A stretch of DNA of 25,186 nucleotides from a virus. The translations under genes were made by a program, and so were the position numbers. A model generated the notes under the pieces. That model searched no databases. It was not told where the DNA came from and saw only the letters and a list, made by a program, of their open reading frames with translations. The stretch lies in the IMG/VR virus record IMGVR_UViG_3300008459_000348, positions 1 to 25,186 of that record; one strand, 5' to 3'. Shown here piece by piece: positions 1 to 9,900 of this stretch (within the stretch, counting starts at the first letter, position 1; the number at the start of each line of letters is the position of its first letter).

Positions 1-1847
1 GAAGCATTAAGTGGTAGATTAAGCGTACTAATTAAATTAAATGTAGTTGATGATGCATCTTTAATCGTATCCAAATAAAAACCATTAGTTATTGGTGATT
101 GATTTTCTAATAATTTAGGGTCAATACTTTGTCCAGCAACTGTTGTGATAGCTGTAGAAGTGTAATCGTATACTTTCCAAGAACCAGGCTCTGGTCTATC
201 ATTTTGTCCAGACACTATTTGATACAACAATCTAAAATTATGAGCATAGAAACCATAACCATCTAGTGATGTTTCTTTTTTACGCATATATGGTAATAAA
301 TCAGTTTCACATATTTTAAAATGCACATCTTTTGCTGATGATGTTGTGTTTGTTATTTTAACATATGTTTGACATGGCATTGCGCTAGTAAAACCACTAG
401 TTTGTCCAACATTATCTAAAATATAAGTTAAATACATTGTTTCATTAATATCTAACACACCAGTCGATGTACCACCAGTAGGTGACGCTAATACAGCTGA
501 TAGTTCTGGTAATGTCCAATTTCTATTTGATTTGTAAGACATTGCAGCTATTATCTCGTCATTATGTATCACTACTGTTTTTAATTGAGGGAACACTTTA
601 CCTACGACATTTGGTGTAACACCATTAGCTAATAAACTAGTTTTTTCAACTAATTCAATGTATTCAATATCATTATTAATATATTTAGACGTACCAGTCG
701 CAATAAACTCCATACCCATAGTTGTACCACTTCCAGTACTACCATTTCTTCTATGATACATTAAATCTGGTAATGCAATACTTAAATACTTATTATTCGC
801 AGCATCAGTATAGAAAAATTCACCATATAAATTAGAAATAGTATTGTTTGTATAATGTAGTATAGATATTGATTTACACACGCTATCTAAATAACTTAAT
901 CCAGGTGCATTACAAACCAAATCAGTTGCTGAATCATTACCAATACAAGCATATTCAAAATAAGGATTTTTAGCACCTAAGTATGGATAAGAACCATATT
1001 TAGTATAATCTTCGTATAAATTACTTGTTGTTAAACCAGTCACACCAGCAACAGTTTCACACCACACATTATTCATATTCCAAACTGGAACATCATCGCA
1101 TGTTACATGACAACCAGAATCAAAAGACAACGTTCCAGTATCCCAATATGCTGTTTGTGTTTCTTCACCAAAAGCCTCATATACTTCACCACCTTTATAA
1201 ACATAGTATTGTGAAAAACCAGTTATTTTAGGTAAATCTCTATCTAGTGTGACAATTGATGATGAAACCGTTAATCCAGTAACACCTTGAATTTTATACC
1301 ATAAATTTTGTAATGGTCTAGTGTTTTCATTTGGTGAGGTAGCTGTTCCGTCTGTAGGACCAAATTTAATTAATACTAAATCACCAACAGTTGCAGCTGT
1401 TGTCGCAAGATTAAACACAGAACCACCACTAAAAGATGTAGACGTTGGTGTGTTAGTATTTAACACGTATTCTGATTCAGTTCTAGAAGAGTAAGTTGTC
1501 CCAGTTAAAAAGAAAAAACCTCTATCTTGAGCTTGATTGTTAACAACAATTTTATTTACACTAAGAACTGAACCATTAATTGGTTTATAAAAATCACCAG
1601 ATGCACTAGGGTAAATATAATATTTTAAATTAGGTTGTCTATCAAAAGGTCTCATAACCATAGTGGTAGCTGATAATGGAAAGTTATTAGGGTTGTCTTC
1701 AACCACTGATTCTCTTTCATAATTTATTTCAGAATCACCAATAGCCCAATGAGAAAAGGTTAATCTACCCAATGATAATTGTTCTCTACCCAATTGAGTT
1801 AGTTTTATGCTAACAAAAGGACTGGTTTTTTTAATAATATAACTCAT
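1..1847 (-). CDS. Tail fibre / baseplate-attached adhesion protein, C-terminus cut by window edge
   Basis: An uninterrupted minus-strand reading frame begins with ATG at 1847 and stays open to base 1, giving at least 615 residues; the stop lies outside the window. Residues about 14-42 read LTQLGREQLSLGRLTFSHWA then IGDSEINY. The pattern L-T-x-x-G-R, then a hydrophobic stretch, then A-I-G-D recalls the N-terminal attachment domain of P2-type tail fibres (DUF3751/phage tail collar N-terminus); this is resemblance by eye, not a database hit. The rest is rich in Thr, Ser, Gly and Asn with short beta-strand-like runs and no enzyme motif. Cysteines cluster at about residues 240-310 (for example CHVTC). 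It is the last gene seen in the tail block, 57 bases after the 639-residue gene, where peripheral fibres would be expected. A receptor-binding or fibre role is inferred. Confidence 0.72.
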   Translation of the reverse strand, partial: MSYIIKKTSPFVSIKLTQLGREQLSLGRLTFSHWAIGDSEINYERESVVEDNPNNFPLSATTMVMRPFDRQPNLKYYIYPSASGDFYKPINGSVLSVNKIVVNNQAQDRGFFFLTGTTYSSRTESEYVLNTNTPTSTSFSGGSVFNLATTAATVGDLVLIKFGPTDGTATSPNENTRPLQNLWYKIQGVTGLTVSSSIVTLDRDLPKITGFSQYYVYKGGEVYEAFGEETQTAYWDTGTLSFDSGCHVTCDDVPVWNMNNVWCETVAGVTGLTTSNLYEDYTKYGSYPYLGAKNPYFEYACIGNDSATDLVCNAPGLSYLDSVCKSISILHYTNNTISNLYGEFFYTDAANNKYLSIALPDLMYHRRNGSTGSGTTMGMEFIATGTSKYINNDIEYIELVEKTSLLANGVTPNVVGKVFPQLKTVVIHNDEIIAAMSYKSNRNWTLPELSAVLASPTGGTSTGVLDINETMYLTYILDNVGQTSGFTSAMPCQTYVKITNTTSSAKDVHFKICETDLLPYMRKKETSLDGYGFYAHNFRLLYQIVSGQNDRPEPGSWKVYDYTSTAITTVAGQSIDPKLLENQSPITNGFYLDTIKDASSTTFNLISTLNLPLNA

Positions 1848-1904
1848 ATTTTATAAATATATTTTGTCTTTATTTTAGTTATAAATATGCAATAGTAAAG
1901 TTTA
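1848..1904 (-). promoter_or_regulatory. A/T-rich spacer with two copies of an ATATTTATA motif
   Basis: This 57-base gap is one of the longest breaks in an otherwise nearly gapless gene block. Read on the minus strand it holds CATATTTATA (1889-1880) and ATATTTATA (1860-1852), the second ending 4 bases before the ATG at 1847. The same sequence recurs before the 80-residue gene and, in shorter form, before gp25. It could be a promoter element for separate expression of the distal fibre gene, or an initiation-region feature. There is no Shine-Dalgarno sequence. The functional assignment is a guess from position and recurrence. Confidence 0.3.
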
Positions 1905-3824
1905 TTAATACGAATTTAACGAATTTGATAGAATTGTTACTGGTATTACTTCACTATATGCTGTTGTTGTTATAATGTTACCACAAATGGTTTCATAATT
2001 TTTTTCATTTTTAACCCTATAATATAGATTACTACCAACTGTACCACTAGCTGTAAACGTATCTGAATATAAAATATTATTTATATCATAAGGTGTATAA
2101 CCACTATAATAAAATGTGTTAAATGTTTCTCCAGTACTAACTTCTAAAGAAAAATAACCATTATTTTTTTGTGGAAAATTTTGTATAGACCAACTAACTA
2201 TTGGTTTACTAGTATTTAATCCATTTACAACATCTGTTTGTGGGAAATATATTAAAGTGATTATATCACCAACTAATAAATCACCTTCAAGTATTAACCT
2301 TTTAGGATTAGTTGTTGATTGGTAATAATCTATGTTATTAGCTAGTGTAACCCCATTTAACATTAATATAATATTACCACCTAGTTGTGGGGTAACAGTT
2401 GTGTAAACTTCAAATTTATTCGTTGTTGTATTAAAATAAACCAAGTTACTACCTTGACCGTTTGTTACACCACTAACAATAGCTGTATTTATATCGATAA
2501 TATCATTAGAAAAAGTTCTACCACCTTGTGGCGTATAAATAAAAGTTATTAAGTCATCTGGTTGTGTTGGTCCAGCTAAAACAATTGTTTCACCACTTAT
2601 TGAATAATCATACGTATTTGATAAGACAAGACCATTTAATGTAACGATAAATGCACTGAAAATATCACCAGGTTTAACAATATTTGTTATTCCAGCTGGT
2701 GGTAATACACTAACTTGTCTTAAAACAGCATTTGGTAAATTGTTCGAACCATTTGCCAATAATTCTGGTGTGTCAGCTTTATTAACACCTATAAAATAAT
2801 AATCTAAGTTTTTATTATAAATGTTGTATTCAGTACCAGATTTATAATTTATAGTATCTATTTTCTTACCTAACAATTTTAAAAAACTTGTACAAGCACT
2901 ATACTGATGATAAGTTTTTACTAAATATTCACCATCTAGTGTTAAACCACTTGCTGGAACATATTGAGTAATTGAATTTGTTGCACTAAAAGCAGAGTAT
3001 GAATAAATATCTGATTTATAAATAGGTATCGCTGAAAATATTCCATTATTGTTGTTGTATTTATAGATTTCATATCTAAAATTAGTTTCATTATCTATAA
3101 ATGTTTGTGTATTTGCAGTAAAATCAAACGTCAATGGTATTGTTTCTGTGTTTGCAGAAATAATATATGTTGCACCCGTTATGTTAATATCATAAGCACA
3201 ATTATGTTTATTTAATTTACAAGACGTAGCCGTTTCAATTGGTAAATCAATAAATAATGTTGTTCCAGTATAACCAGTAGCAGTTAAAAAATCATTCCAT
3301 TCTTTTTGAGAATAGATATATCCATTGTCACAACAAGCTCCAGTATAACCCATAGTGGGGTATTTCAGAATGTAGTTTTGGGGTACTGTATAATCATCAA
3401 TGTAATAAGCATTTAAATAACCATTTGAATTTCTTAAAACCCAAACTTCATTTAATCCAATTCTCCATTTAACAACTTGAGTACACCCAATTACTTCTAT
3501 ATTTAAATTATTAGTAACAGCTGTAGTTCCAGAAGCAGTATATGCAGTTATTGCTTGATTTTTAGCTAATTCAATAAGGTTTATCATATCCCCACAATCA
3601 CCACCAGATTGTATGGTTGGTAAAGTTACGGTCCCACCAGAATAAGTATCATGCGGTGTTATTGTTGTTGAACATTCACAACAATCTAACTTTGTAGCAC
3701 CGCTAAGATTATATATTGGTGTATTAAACACACACAAATCAGAACTAAAATTAAAATTATTAATAGCTCTATTTCTAACCGCAGAATTTTGGTTTTGTAT
3801 GTAAATTTGCTCTTGGTACCTCAT
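1905..3824 (-). CDS. Fibre-like virion protein with duplicated beta module (639 aa)
   Basis: The protein is Thr/Ser/Asn/Tyr-rich and looks like a tail-fibre or baseplate-peripheral component; I recognise no named family. A cysteine cluster lies near the N-terminus (LDCCECS, about residues 47-53), with a second CC pair near residue 158. Residues about 390-530 hold two copies of one beta module. Each runs LNG-x-x-L-[SA]-N, then DY, then a T/L-I-L-x-G stretch, then D-x-I-T-x-I-Y-x-P-Q. This pattern is familiar from fibre and baseplate proteins of T4-like phages. The C-terminus (about 545-639) looks like an Ig/FN3-type beta domain. The ATG overlaps the stop of the 80-residue gene in a TAATG junction, so the two are probably translationally coupled. 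Structural role inferred from composition, repeats and position. Confidence 0.75.
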   Translation of the reverse strand: MRYQEQIYIQNQNSAVRNRAINNFNFSSDLCVFNTPIYNLSGATKLDCCECSTTITPHDTYSGGTVTLPTIQSGGDCGDMINLIELAKNQAITAYTASGTTAVTNNLNIEVIGCTQVVKWRIGLNEVWVLRNSNGYLNAYYIDDYTVPQNYILKYPTMGYTGACCDNGYIYSQKEWNDFLTATGYTGTTLFIDLPIETATSCKLNKHNCAYDINITGATYIISANTETIPLTFDFTANTQTFIDNETNFRYEIYKYNNNNGIFSAIPIYKSDIYSYSAFSATNSITQYVPASGLTLDGEYLVKTYHQYSACTSFLKLLGKKIDTINYKSGTEYNIYNKNLDYYFIGVNKADTPELLANGSNNLPNAVLRQVSVLPPAGITNIVKPGDIFSAFIVTLNGLVLSNTYDYSISGETIVLAGPTQPDDLITFIYTPQGGRTFSNDIIDINTAIVSGVTNGQGSNLVYFNTTTNKFEVYTTVTPQLGGNIILMLNGVTLANNIDYYQSTTNPKRLILEGDLLVGDIITLIYFPQTDVVNGLNTSKPIVSWSIQNFPQKNNGYFSLEVSTGETFNTFYYSGYTPYDINNILYSDTFTASGTVGSNLYYRVKNEKNYETICGNIITTTAYSEVIPVTILSNSLNSY

Positions 3825-4066
3825 TAGTAATTTATTTCTAATGTATTTATTTCAACGTTATATGTGTTTTTTAAACCGAATTCTGATGGTGTTTGTAATT
3901 TAGTTAGAGTCATAACCCTAGAAAAATTTTGTAAATATGCAACAAAACCATTAAGATTAATATAATCTTCTAGTTGTGCTTCACCAGAAACACCAATAAT
4001 ATAGTTAACATCACCCATGATGTTTTCTACTATATTTCCTTGTATACTTTTAATTAATTGTGGCAT
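3824..4066 (-). CDS. Small conserved-looking tail-cluster protein (80 aa), unknown function
   Basis: I do not recognise this protein. It is short and mixed alpha/beta in character, with no signal peptide, membrane segment or cysteine. It begins MPQLIKSIQGN and ends VEINTLEINY. Its stop codon shares one base with the start of the 639-residue gene (TAATG), which supports it as a real gene and suggests coupled translation. Small proteins placed directly before a fibre gene are often fibre-connecting or trimming proteins, but nothing in the sequence fixes such a role. The upstream spacer carries a CATATTTATA motif ending 3 bases before the ATG. Confidence 0.72.
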   Translation of the reverse strand: MPQLIKSIQGNIVENIMGDVNYIIGVSGEAQLEDYINLNGFVAYLQNFSRVMTLTKLQTPSEFGLKNTYNVEINTLEINY

Positions 4067-4098
4067 ATCTATAAATATGTTTTAATTTAGTTTTAGTA
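4067..4098 (-). promoter_or_regulatory. Short spacer with CATATTTATA motif
   Basis: Read on the minus strand, CATATTTATA occupies 4079-4070, immediately before GAT and the ATG of the 80-residue gene. The 10-mer is identical to the one at 1889-1880. If it were a -10 promoter element the transcript would be almost leaderless; otherwise it may be part of an A/T-rich initiation region. No Shine-Dalgarno sequence is present. Low confidence, based only on recurrence in gaps. Confidence 0.25.
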
Positions 4099-4686
4099 TT
4101 ATCTATTTACAGACCATTCTCCATCCCTATGACCAGGCCAATCAATTGCATAACTTTCTACTTTTGGTGCTGTCTCTGTAATTCTAACACTACCTATGAA
4201 TTCTGAACCAAAATCCATTTGTTTCATATAAACACCAACACATTTAATTACTTTATTATAAGATGAACCAGTTGTTGGATAAATTAATGTCGTGTCAACA
4301 TCAATATCGAAATCATAACCAATAGCGTCATCACCAAATGTTAATAACCCATTAATTTCCAATACCAAATCATTAGCAGTGTTAAATGATGCGATGTAGT
4401 TTGTGTATAATGTTTTATTAAAACACGTACTACCAGCTGGATTATCAGCCAATTCGGCAATCAACAACGCCAATTTAACTTTAACATCATTAATATAAAA
4501 AGAATACAATTCTTGAAGTTTAGAATTTAATGTTTGTTTTATTTCTTCAGTTGCATCAGAAGTCTCAATTAATTCAGCTAAACACTTTATTGTACTATCA
4601 AAGATAGCTCTAATACTATTTCCATAGTCTTCCCAATCATCTGGTAATTGGTCACATTTAAAATCTTCTAAATCGAATAAATACAT
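4099..4686 (-). CDS. Tail-cluster protein with N-terminal FDLEDF tag (195 aa)
   Basis: No family recognised. The N-terminus MYLFDLEDFKC shares the string FDLEDF with the start of the 1096-residue protein encoded at 6912-10202, and 18 bases of DNA are identical there (4660-4677 and 10173-10190). This suggests a shared docking tag or a duplicated gene start. Residues about 25-75 look alpha-helical (charged and Leu/Ile-rich, no Pro), and the C-terminal half looks beta-rich with a WPGHRDGEW motif near the end. It lies between two fibre-like genes. A linker or adaptor role in fibre attachment is a reasonable inference but unproven. The upstream spacer contains TATAAATA on the minus strand, identical to the T4 late-promoter core, but such A/T strings are expected by chance here. 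Confidence 0.75.
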   Translation of the reverse strand: MYLFDLEDFKCDQLPDDWEDYGNSIRAIFDSTIKCLAELIETSDATEEIKQTLNSKLQELYSFYINDVKVKLALLIAELADNPAGSTCFNKTLYTNYIASFNTANDLVLEINGLLTFGDDAIGYDFDIDVDTTLIYPTTGSSYNKVIKCVGVYMKQMDFGSEFIGSVRITETAPKVESYAIDWPGHRDGEWSVNR

Positions 4687-4713
4687 AAGTATATTGTTGT
4701 TTATTTATAATTA

Positions 4714-6888
4714 TTATAATATATAATTTGGGTTACTATATTGTACTGTTCCACCAGAAAAAGTATAAACTAATTCATACACATAAGCATTTACCGTTGT
4801 TCCAGTTTCTAACACTTTATTAGTATAGATTTGAAAAGCAGATAAATCTAATGGGTCGATTAACCTATATTGATACCAAGCATTATATCTTCGATATCCA
4901 GTTGAAGTACTTGAAAAATATTTACTAATATTTGGACAAGCAGTACCAGATAATGATGGTATTAAAGTATATGATGCACCAGAAGCTGGAATTGTTTCAT
5001 TTTGAAAATTTTCTAATTCAATATAAGATTGAAAATTCCATTCAGTACTAACAGTAGTTGACGATACAGCCGTTAAAATCCCAGTATGACCATATAAATA
5101 TCTAGACGCTGTATTAGTCGTTCCAGTATAATTATATGTTGAACCAGTGGAATAATCATTTAAATTAATAACATATCCAGACACAATACTTGAACAAAAC
5201 AAATCACATGTGCTAAAACTCATACCATATGTTATTGTAGGCATAGTGTAATTAATCCAATAATCAGAACCAGAAGTACCAGTCGTCACAACGGATGATT
5301 GATGTAATTGAATTGTTCTTCTAGTTGTACCATCCCCACAAACTTGTGAACCAGTTGAGTTTGGGTAACCTATTTCAATATATCTATAATAATTTATATT
5401 TGAAGAATCAGCAGAAAATATCGATATATTTGGTTTTATATTTGTATTATAATCACTAAAAATATCTGTAATATATACTGGATTATTTGTTGTTATTTTA
5501 AAATTACCAACTGATTTTTCATATGTGATATTATACGCTGCATTTGTTGCACAAAAGTTACTAGATGGTGAACGATAAAATAACCAACTACTATTACATT
5601 GGACGATTGAAAAATTCATATTATTACTACCTAGTAAATCACCGATTCCACTATTATTAAAAGTTGGGTAAATTTGATTAGTACCAGCATAATTAAATAA
5701 ATCGTATTGTGTTGTCGCTGAGTTTGGCACACCAGAAAATTGACATCTAAATATTGTTCCACATGTTCCAGTTATACCAGTTATTGAAGACCCTATTATT
5801 TTATATGGTCTTGTCGTACCAGTATTTAACGTACAATCAATTGTGTCATTAAAACAACCAAAATAAAAATCCCAGTTGGTTGATGGGTTACCAGTGTTTG
5901 GAATAACGTCCATGATAATAGTATCATTATCATTTATCGTAAAACCAGTTAAACATATTAATTTACCAATATAACCAGCTGTGTCAGCAGATTTAGGAAA
6001 AACATTTAAACTATAATTATTACCAGGTAATTGTTCACCTACATCCCAATAGTCTAACACAATAGGTGCATAATCATAGGCAGAACCATAATAAGTTAAT
6101 TTAATTTTATCTGGGACTGACTCACCTTTAAATTTCCATGGAAAATATTTTGTACCAGCACTTAATAAAAATGTTGAATTAAGTGGTCTAGGAGATTCAC
6201 CATTACCCACAGCTGTAAATAATACTCTATGTTCATATTGTGATAAATCAGAACTATCACCATTGTTACATGTAAATGCATCTACTTCAACCGTTACAGA
6301 TTCAAAACATGTTAATAATGCTGGAACTGGGTCGTTACTATATAACGTATTACCACTTTGAGAAAAAGAAGCACCACTTATTTTTACTTTATCTATTATC
6401 GGAAAATAAGTACCAGCCAAAGCAAATAATCCAGTAGGACCAGTTAATGGGTGTCTAAAATTATAATTAAACGTACTACCAGAGCCACTAACATAAGCAA
6501 CATTTGTTGAACTATTAGGACCATACCAAAAAATTCTATAATCACCAAAACCAGATTGGCATGTACCAGTTAAATTACCAGCATATAATCTACCAACTGT
6601 TGCTGTTGGATAAAAATCAAAACCTAAATCACATGTTTCACACAAATTATTAGCACCTATATTTGCATATGTTTTATAACCATTATTTTTATCCAATACC
6701 ATCATTTTAGTTGCTGACATTGGCACTTTAATATTAAAAGGTGTTGTAGTAGCAGTTAAATTATCAACACTTATATTAGTTGCAATAGGTGTATAAAAAT
6801 TATCACCATTTGAATACACATCAAAAACAGTACTAGTTGGTGTTAACCCAGTAGAAGAAAGAATAACAGTAACGTATTTATTAGACAT
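4714..6888 (-). CDS. Fibre-like, Thr/Ser/Gly-rich virion protein (724 aa)
   Basis: A long low-charge protein dominated by Thr, Ser, Gly, Asn and Tyr, with many short TGTT and STG repeats and alternating hydrophobic/polar residues. That composition is typical of beta-structured tail fibres and adhesins; I recognise no specific family. The N-terminal region is more ordered in appearance: strand-like segments to residue 75, then CETCDLGFDF near residues 83-92 and a further Cys near 109. Cysteines are spread through the rest (for example TCNNGD, GSQVCGDG, STCDLFC). No catalytic motif, signal peptide or membrane segment is visible. It starts 23 bases after the 1096-residue gene and is followed by the small FDLEDF protein. 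Role as a peripheral baseplate or fibre protein is inferred. Confidence 0.75.
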   Translation of the reverse strand: MSNKYVTVILSSTGLTPTSTVFDVYSNGDNFYTPIATNISVDNLTATTTPFNIKVPMSATKMMVLDKNNGYKTYANIGANNLCETCDLGFDFYPTATVGRLYAGNLTGTCQSGFGDYRIFWYGPNSSTNVAYVSGSGSTFNYNFRHPLTGPTGLFALAGTYFPIIDKVKISGASFSQSGNTLYSNDPVPALLTCFESVTVEVDAFTCNNGDSSDLSQYEHRVLFTAVGNGESPRPLNSTFLLSAGTKYFPWKFKGESVPDKIKLTYYGSAYDYAPIVLDYWDVGEQLPGNNYSLNVFPKSADTAGYIGKLICLTGFTINDNDTIIMDVIPNTGNPSTNWDFYFGCFNDTIDCTLNTGTTRPYKIIGSSITGITGTCGTIFRCQFSGVPNSATTQYDLFNYAGTNQIYPTFNNSGIGDLLGSNNMNFSIVQCNSSWLFYRSPSSNFCATNAAYNITYEKSVGNFKITTNNPVYITDIFSDYNTNIKPNISIFSADSSNINYYRYIEIGYPNSTGSQVCGDGTTRRTIQLHQSSVVTTGTSGSDYWINYTMPTITYGMSFSTCDLFCSSIVSGYVINLNDYSTGSTYNYTGTTNTASRYLYGHTGILTAVSSTTVSTEWNFQSYIELENFQNETIPASGASYTLIPSLSGTACPNISKYFSSTSTGYRRYNAWYQYRLIDPLDLSAFQIYTNKVLETGTTVNAYVYELVYTFSGGTVQYSNPNYIL

Positions 6889-6911
6889 ATTTTTTTTATT
6901 TAATTATTTAA

Positions 6912-9900
6912 TTATTCATCACCATAGTAATAAGTACTACTAAGTGTTGCTTCAGATGGACATTCATCCGAATAAAATTTATCAATTATTGAACCCATAC
7001 AATTGTTAATGAAATCAACATAACCCAAATTACATTTATTATTAATACATGTAAACGTAGTACCTTTTTTGTATTTAAATTTTTGTTGGTCGAATATTGT
7101 GTTACCATAAACTTTAACACTGCCCCAAATAGTTGTAGCTGGTACTAATTGTTCAATAACATCAACCCAGTTACTACCAATTTTTTGAGTTAAACTATCC
7201 ATTTTATCATAATCATATTCTGAACTTTGAATACCATTATAATCAACTGAATTTAAATATCTATCATATAAACCTCTAGCTGTTCCATACGATTCAACAA
7301 TTTTTCTGTTTTTAACATCTATCAATTCTGTAGATACAACTTCTCTGAAAACATAAGCATCTTCAACTGTTGATAAATTAGTTGATGTTAAAGATGAATA
7401 CGCAACACACCCATCACCACAACTAGTTGTAGTACCACTTGTTGCTAATATCACACTTCTACCAATAGATGTACAAACTGGTGTTCCACCACTACAATTA
7501 TTTAACGAATAACCAGCTGGACAAGAATAACCATTTGTTGTACTTAATAAAAATTCTTGACCAATCATTTGTTTGGTAGAAAAAATTAAACCAGTTGTTC
7601 CAGTAGATGTTGATGCTGTTAATGTTTCTAAATTGGTTGGGTCGTAAATTTCAGCAACAAAAGCAGCTTGGCTACCATCATTATAACCCTCAACTTCTAT
7701 TATTGTCGGTCCAGAAGGAATATTAATTGGAAATACGTGTAAATAGTAAAAATTATCTGTATTTACTTGATTAAAATTAACAATTAATTCACCATTTATT
7801 TTAAATCTAAGTCTGTTATCTGACGCTAATCCTAAATAATAAACTTTTGGTTCTGGTATATCGATACATACAGTAAACCCTACCCATTCAAAAGTTGGAT
7901 AGTTTGTACCACCACCACTAGGGTTAGCTAAATAAGTACCCCAAACACCAGCGTCATTTAATCTACCATGAGAATAATTTAGAGCATTATTAGACCAAAA
8001 ACTATTTCCAGAATTAACCAAACTTTGTACTGAAACAGTTACACCAGAACTATCAGTAACCGTACTAGATGGTAAAGTTAATGGGTATGTAAAATTATCA
8101 ATATTTTCATAAAATCTAGTTCCAAACTTATTATACGATGTAACTTTATTACCAGTATAAGCAGTAAACATAGTACCACTAAATGAAGCATTAATTGTTG
8201 ATGCTGAATAACAACTATCATTTGAAGGTGATGCTATATAACCAGATGGACATGAAAAAACAATTTCTTCTTGACAAAAATCAGTATAAATATTTAATAA
8301 ATCTTTATTGTCATTTATGTAACACCAAACATCATTTTCTATAGCTGCTGCCGCATTAATTTTTAAATCAATTTCTTTAGTGTTTATTATTAATCTCTCA
8401 TCATTAACGTCATATCCAGTTTTTCTAAAAATAGTTAAATTATCTAAATTTTCTATTTCAAAATTTCTATTTACTCTAGTTGTATTATAAACCCATGATT
8501 TTTTATTATCAATAACTTTTTCTATTTCAAAACTAGGTGATTTAGATAATAAAACTGTTTTACTTTCTCCGTTTACACATTCTTTATTTAATTTTATATT
8601 ATCAATATAAACACAGACAAAATTACAAGAATTATTAACTTTAACTGAAACTTTAATTTTTTTATTTTTTATTTTATTTATTATAGTTTCATCTTCAATC
8701 GTTTTGTTAAAATTTAACCAATTAGATGCAAATACTTTCTTATCTAACGTTGCGTAGAAAGCTTTCTTTTCAACATCAGTTAACCCAAATGGTGATTCAT
8801 ACAATAAATCAGTCAATAATGAATTTTTAATTGTGTTACATGTAGACACATTTAAATTAGGTTCGGTATTTGTTAAACCATTTGGATAAGTTAATTCTTG
8901 AGCTATTAAACTAGTACAACCACTTGTCCATGTTTCAGTACTTTTAGGTATACCACAGAAATAAATACCACTTTCATTTTGTTTCTCAATTAAATAGTCA
9001 TATAAATTACCAACACCTATTTCTGGGAATAGAGTTAATTCAGTTACAGTTGTTATACTTCCGTCTGATTCAATAACATCTAATGTCATACTGATATCTA
9101 ATGTTTCTAACGCATAAATTGGTTTGGAACATTTTTCTAAAGGTGTTGTTTCTATTTTAATTTGAGAAATTTCAAATCTCAATTTTTGTTGTTCTTCTTC
9201 ACAAGCTCTACTTTCTGCTAAAAGTTTATCTATATCATGTTTTAATTGAGATTTAGTACCGTATGGTATATCACATTCAAAAAACAACGGTCTATTAGTT
9301 TTGTTAGATACTTGATTATTTAAATTAAGTAAAGTATATGAAGTATTGGCATCAATGATTAAATTTTCGTCACCTTCTATAAATTTTTTAAAATTTAATG
9401 GACCTAAAATTGCTTCTAATTGTACTAAACCATCATTCTCCTCATCTATACAATAAGTAGTTGAAGACCCGTCAAAACCACCACTACCTTCACTTGTACT
9501 TAAAGTGATTGAATAGAAAGCATTATTAAATTCTTCTTTTTTCTTTTCTAAAAGTTCAGTAATTGTTTCACATTTAGAAATAACTTCAGCTAATTCTTTT
9601 TCTTTATTTTTTTTATTTTGAATTGTTTTTGGGTCAACATTTGGAGCCGCTAATGTTTTAGCCATAGCGTCACAATCAAATTTAAATAAATAACTAAAAT
9701 CAATATTTAATGAACAATTATTATCATTTTTTTCAATATTAAATAAAGCACCATCATCACCAACTGGGTTTAACGCTATTTTATATGTATTAACAACTTC
9801 ATTACATTCTTTATCACTTATAGGTTTCCAACGACAAGTTTGTTTATCATTATCCCAAACAAATTTAACTGTATTTAAATCAATATCTGAAAATAAACCA

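Noticed and set aside
1025-1231. Plus-strand open frame of 68 codons, His/Gln-rich
   Set aside because: Antisense to the open-ended fibre gene; His-rich composition is typical of a shadow frame.
4702-4709. TATAAATA on the minus strand before the 195-residue gene, identical to the T4 late-promoter core; another at 13970-13977
   Set aside because: At about 70% A+T several copies of any such 8-mer are expected by chance per strand, and another lies inside a gene (3058-3065). Not called as a promoter.
4714-6888. Frequent TGTT/STG peptide repeats suggested a diversity-generating or phase-variable target
   Set aside because: No template repeat, reverse transcriptase or tandem DNA repeat is visible in the window; the pattern fits ordinary low-complexity fibre sequence.
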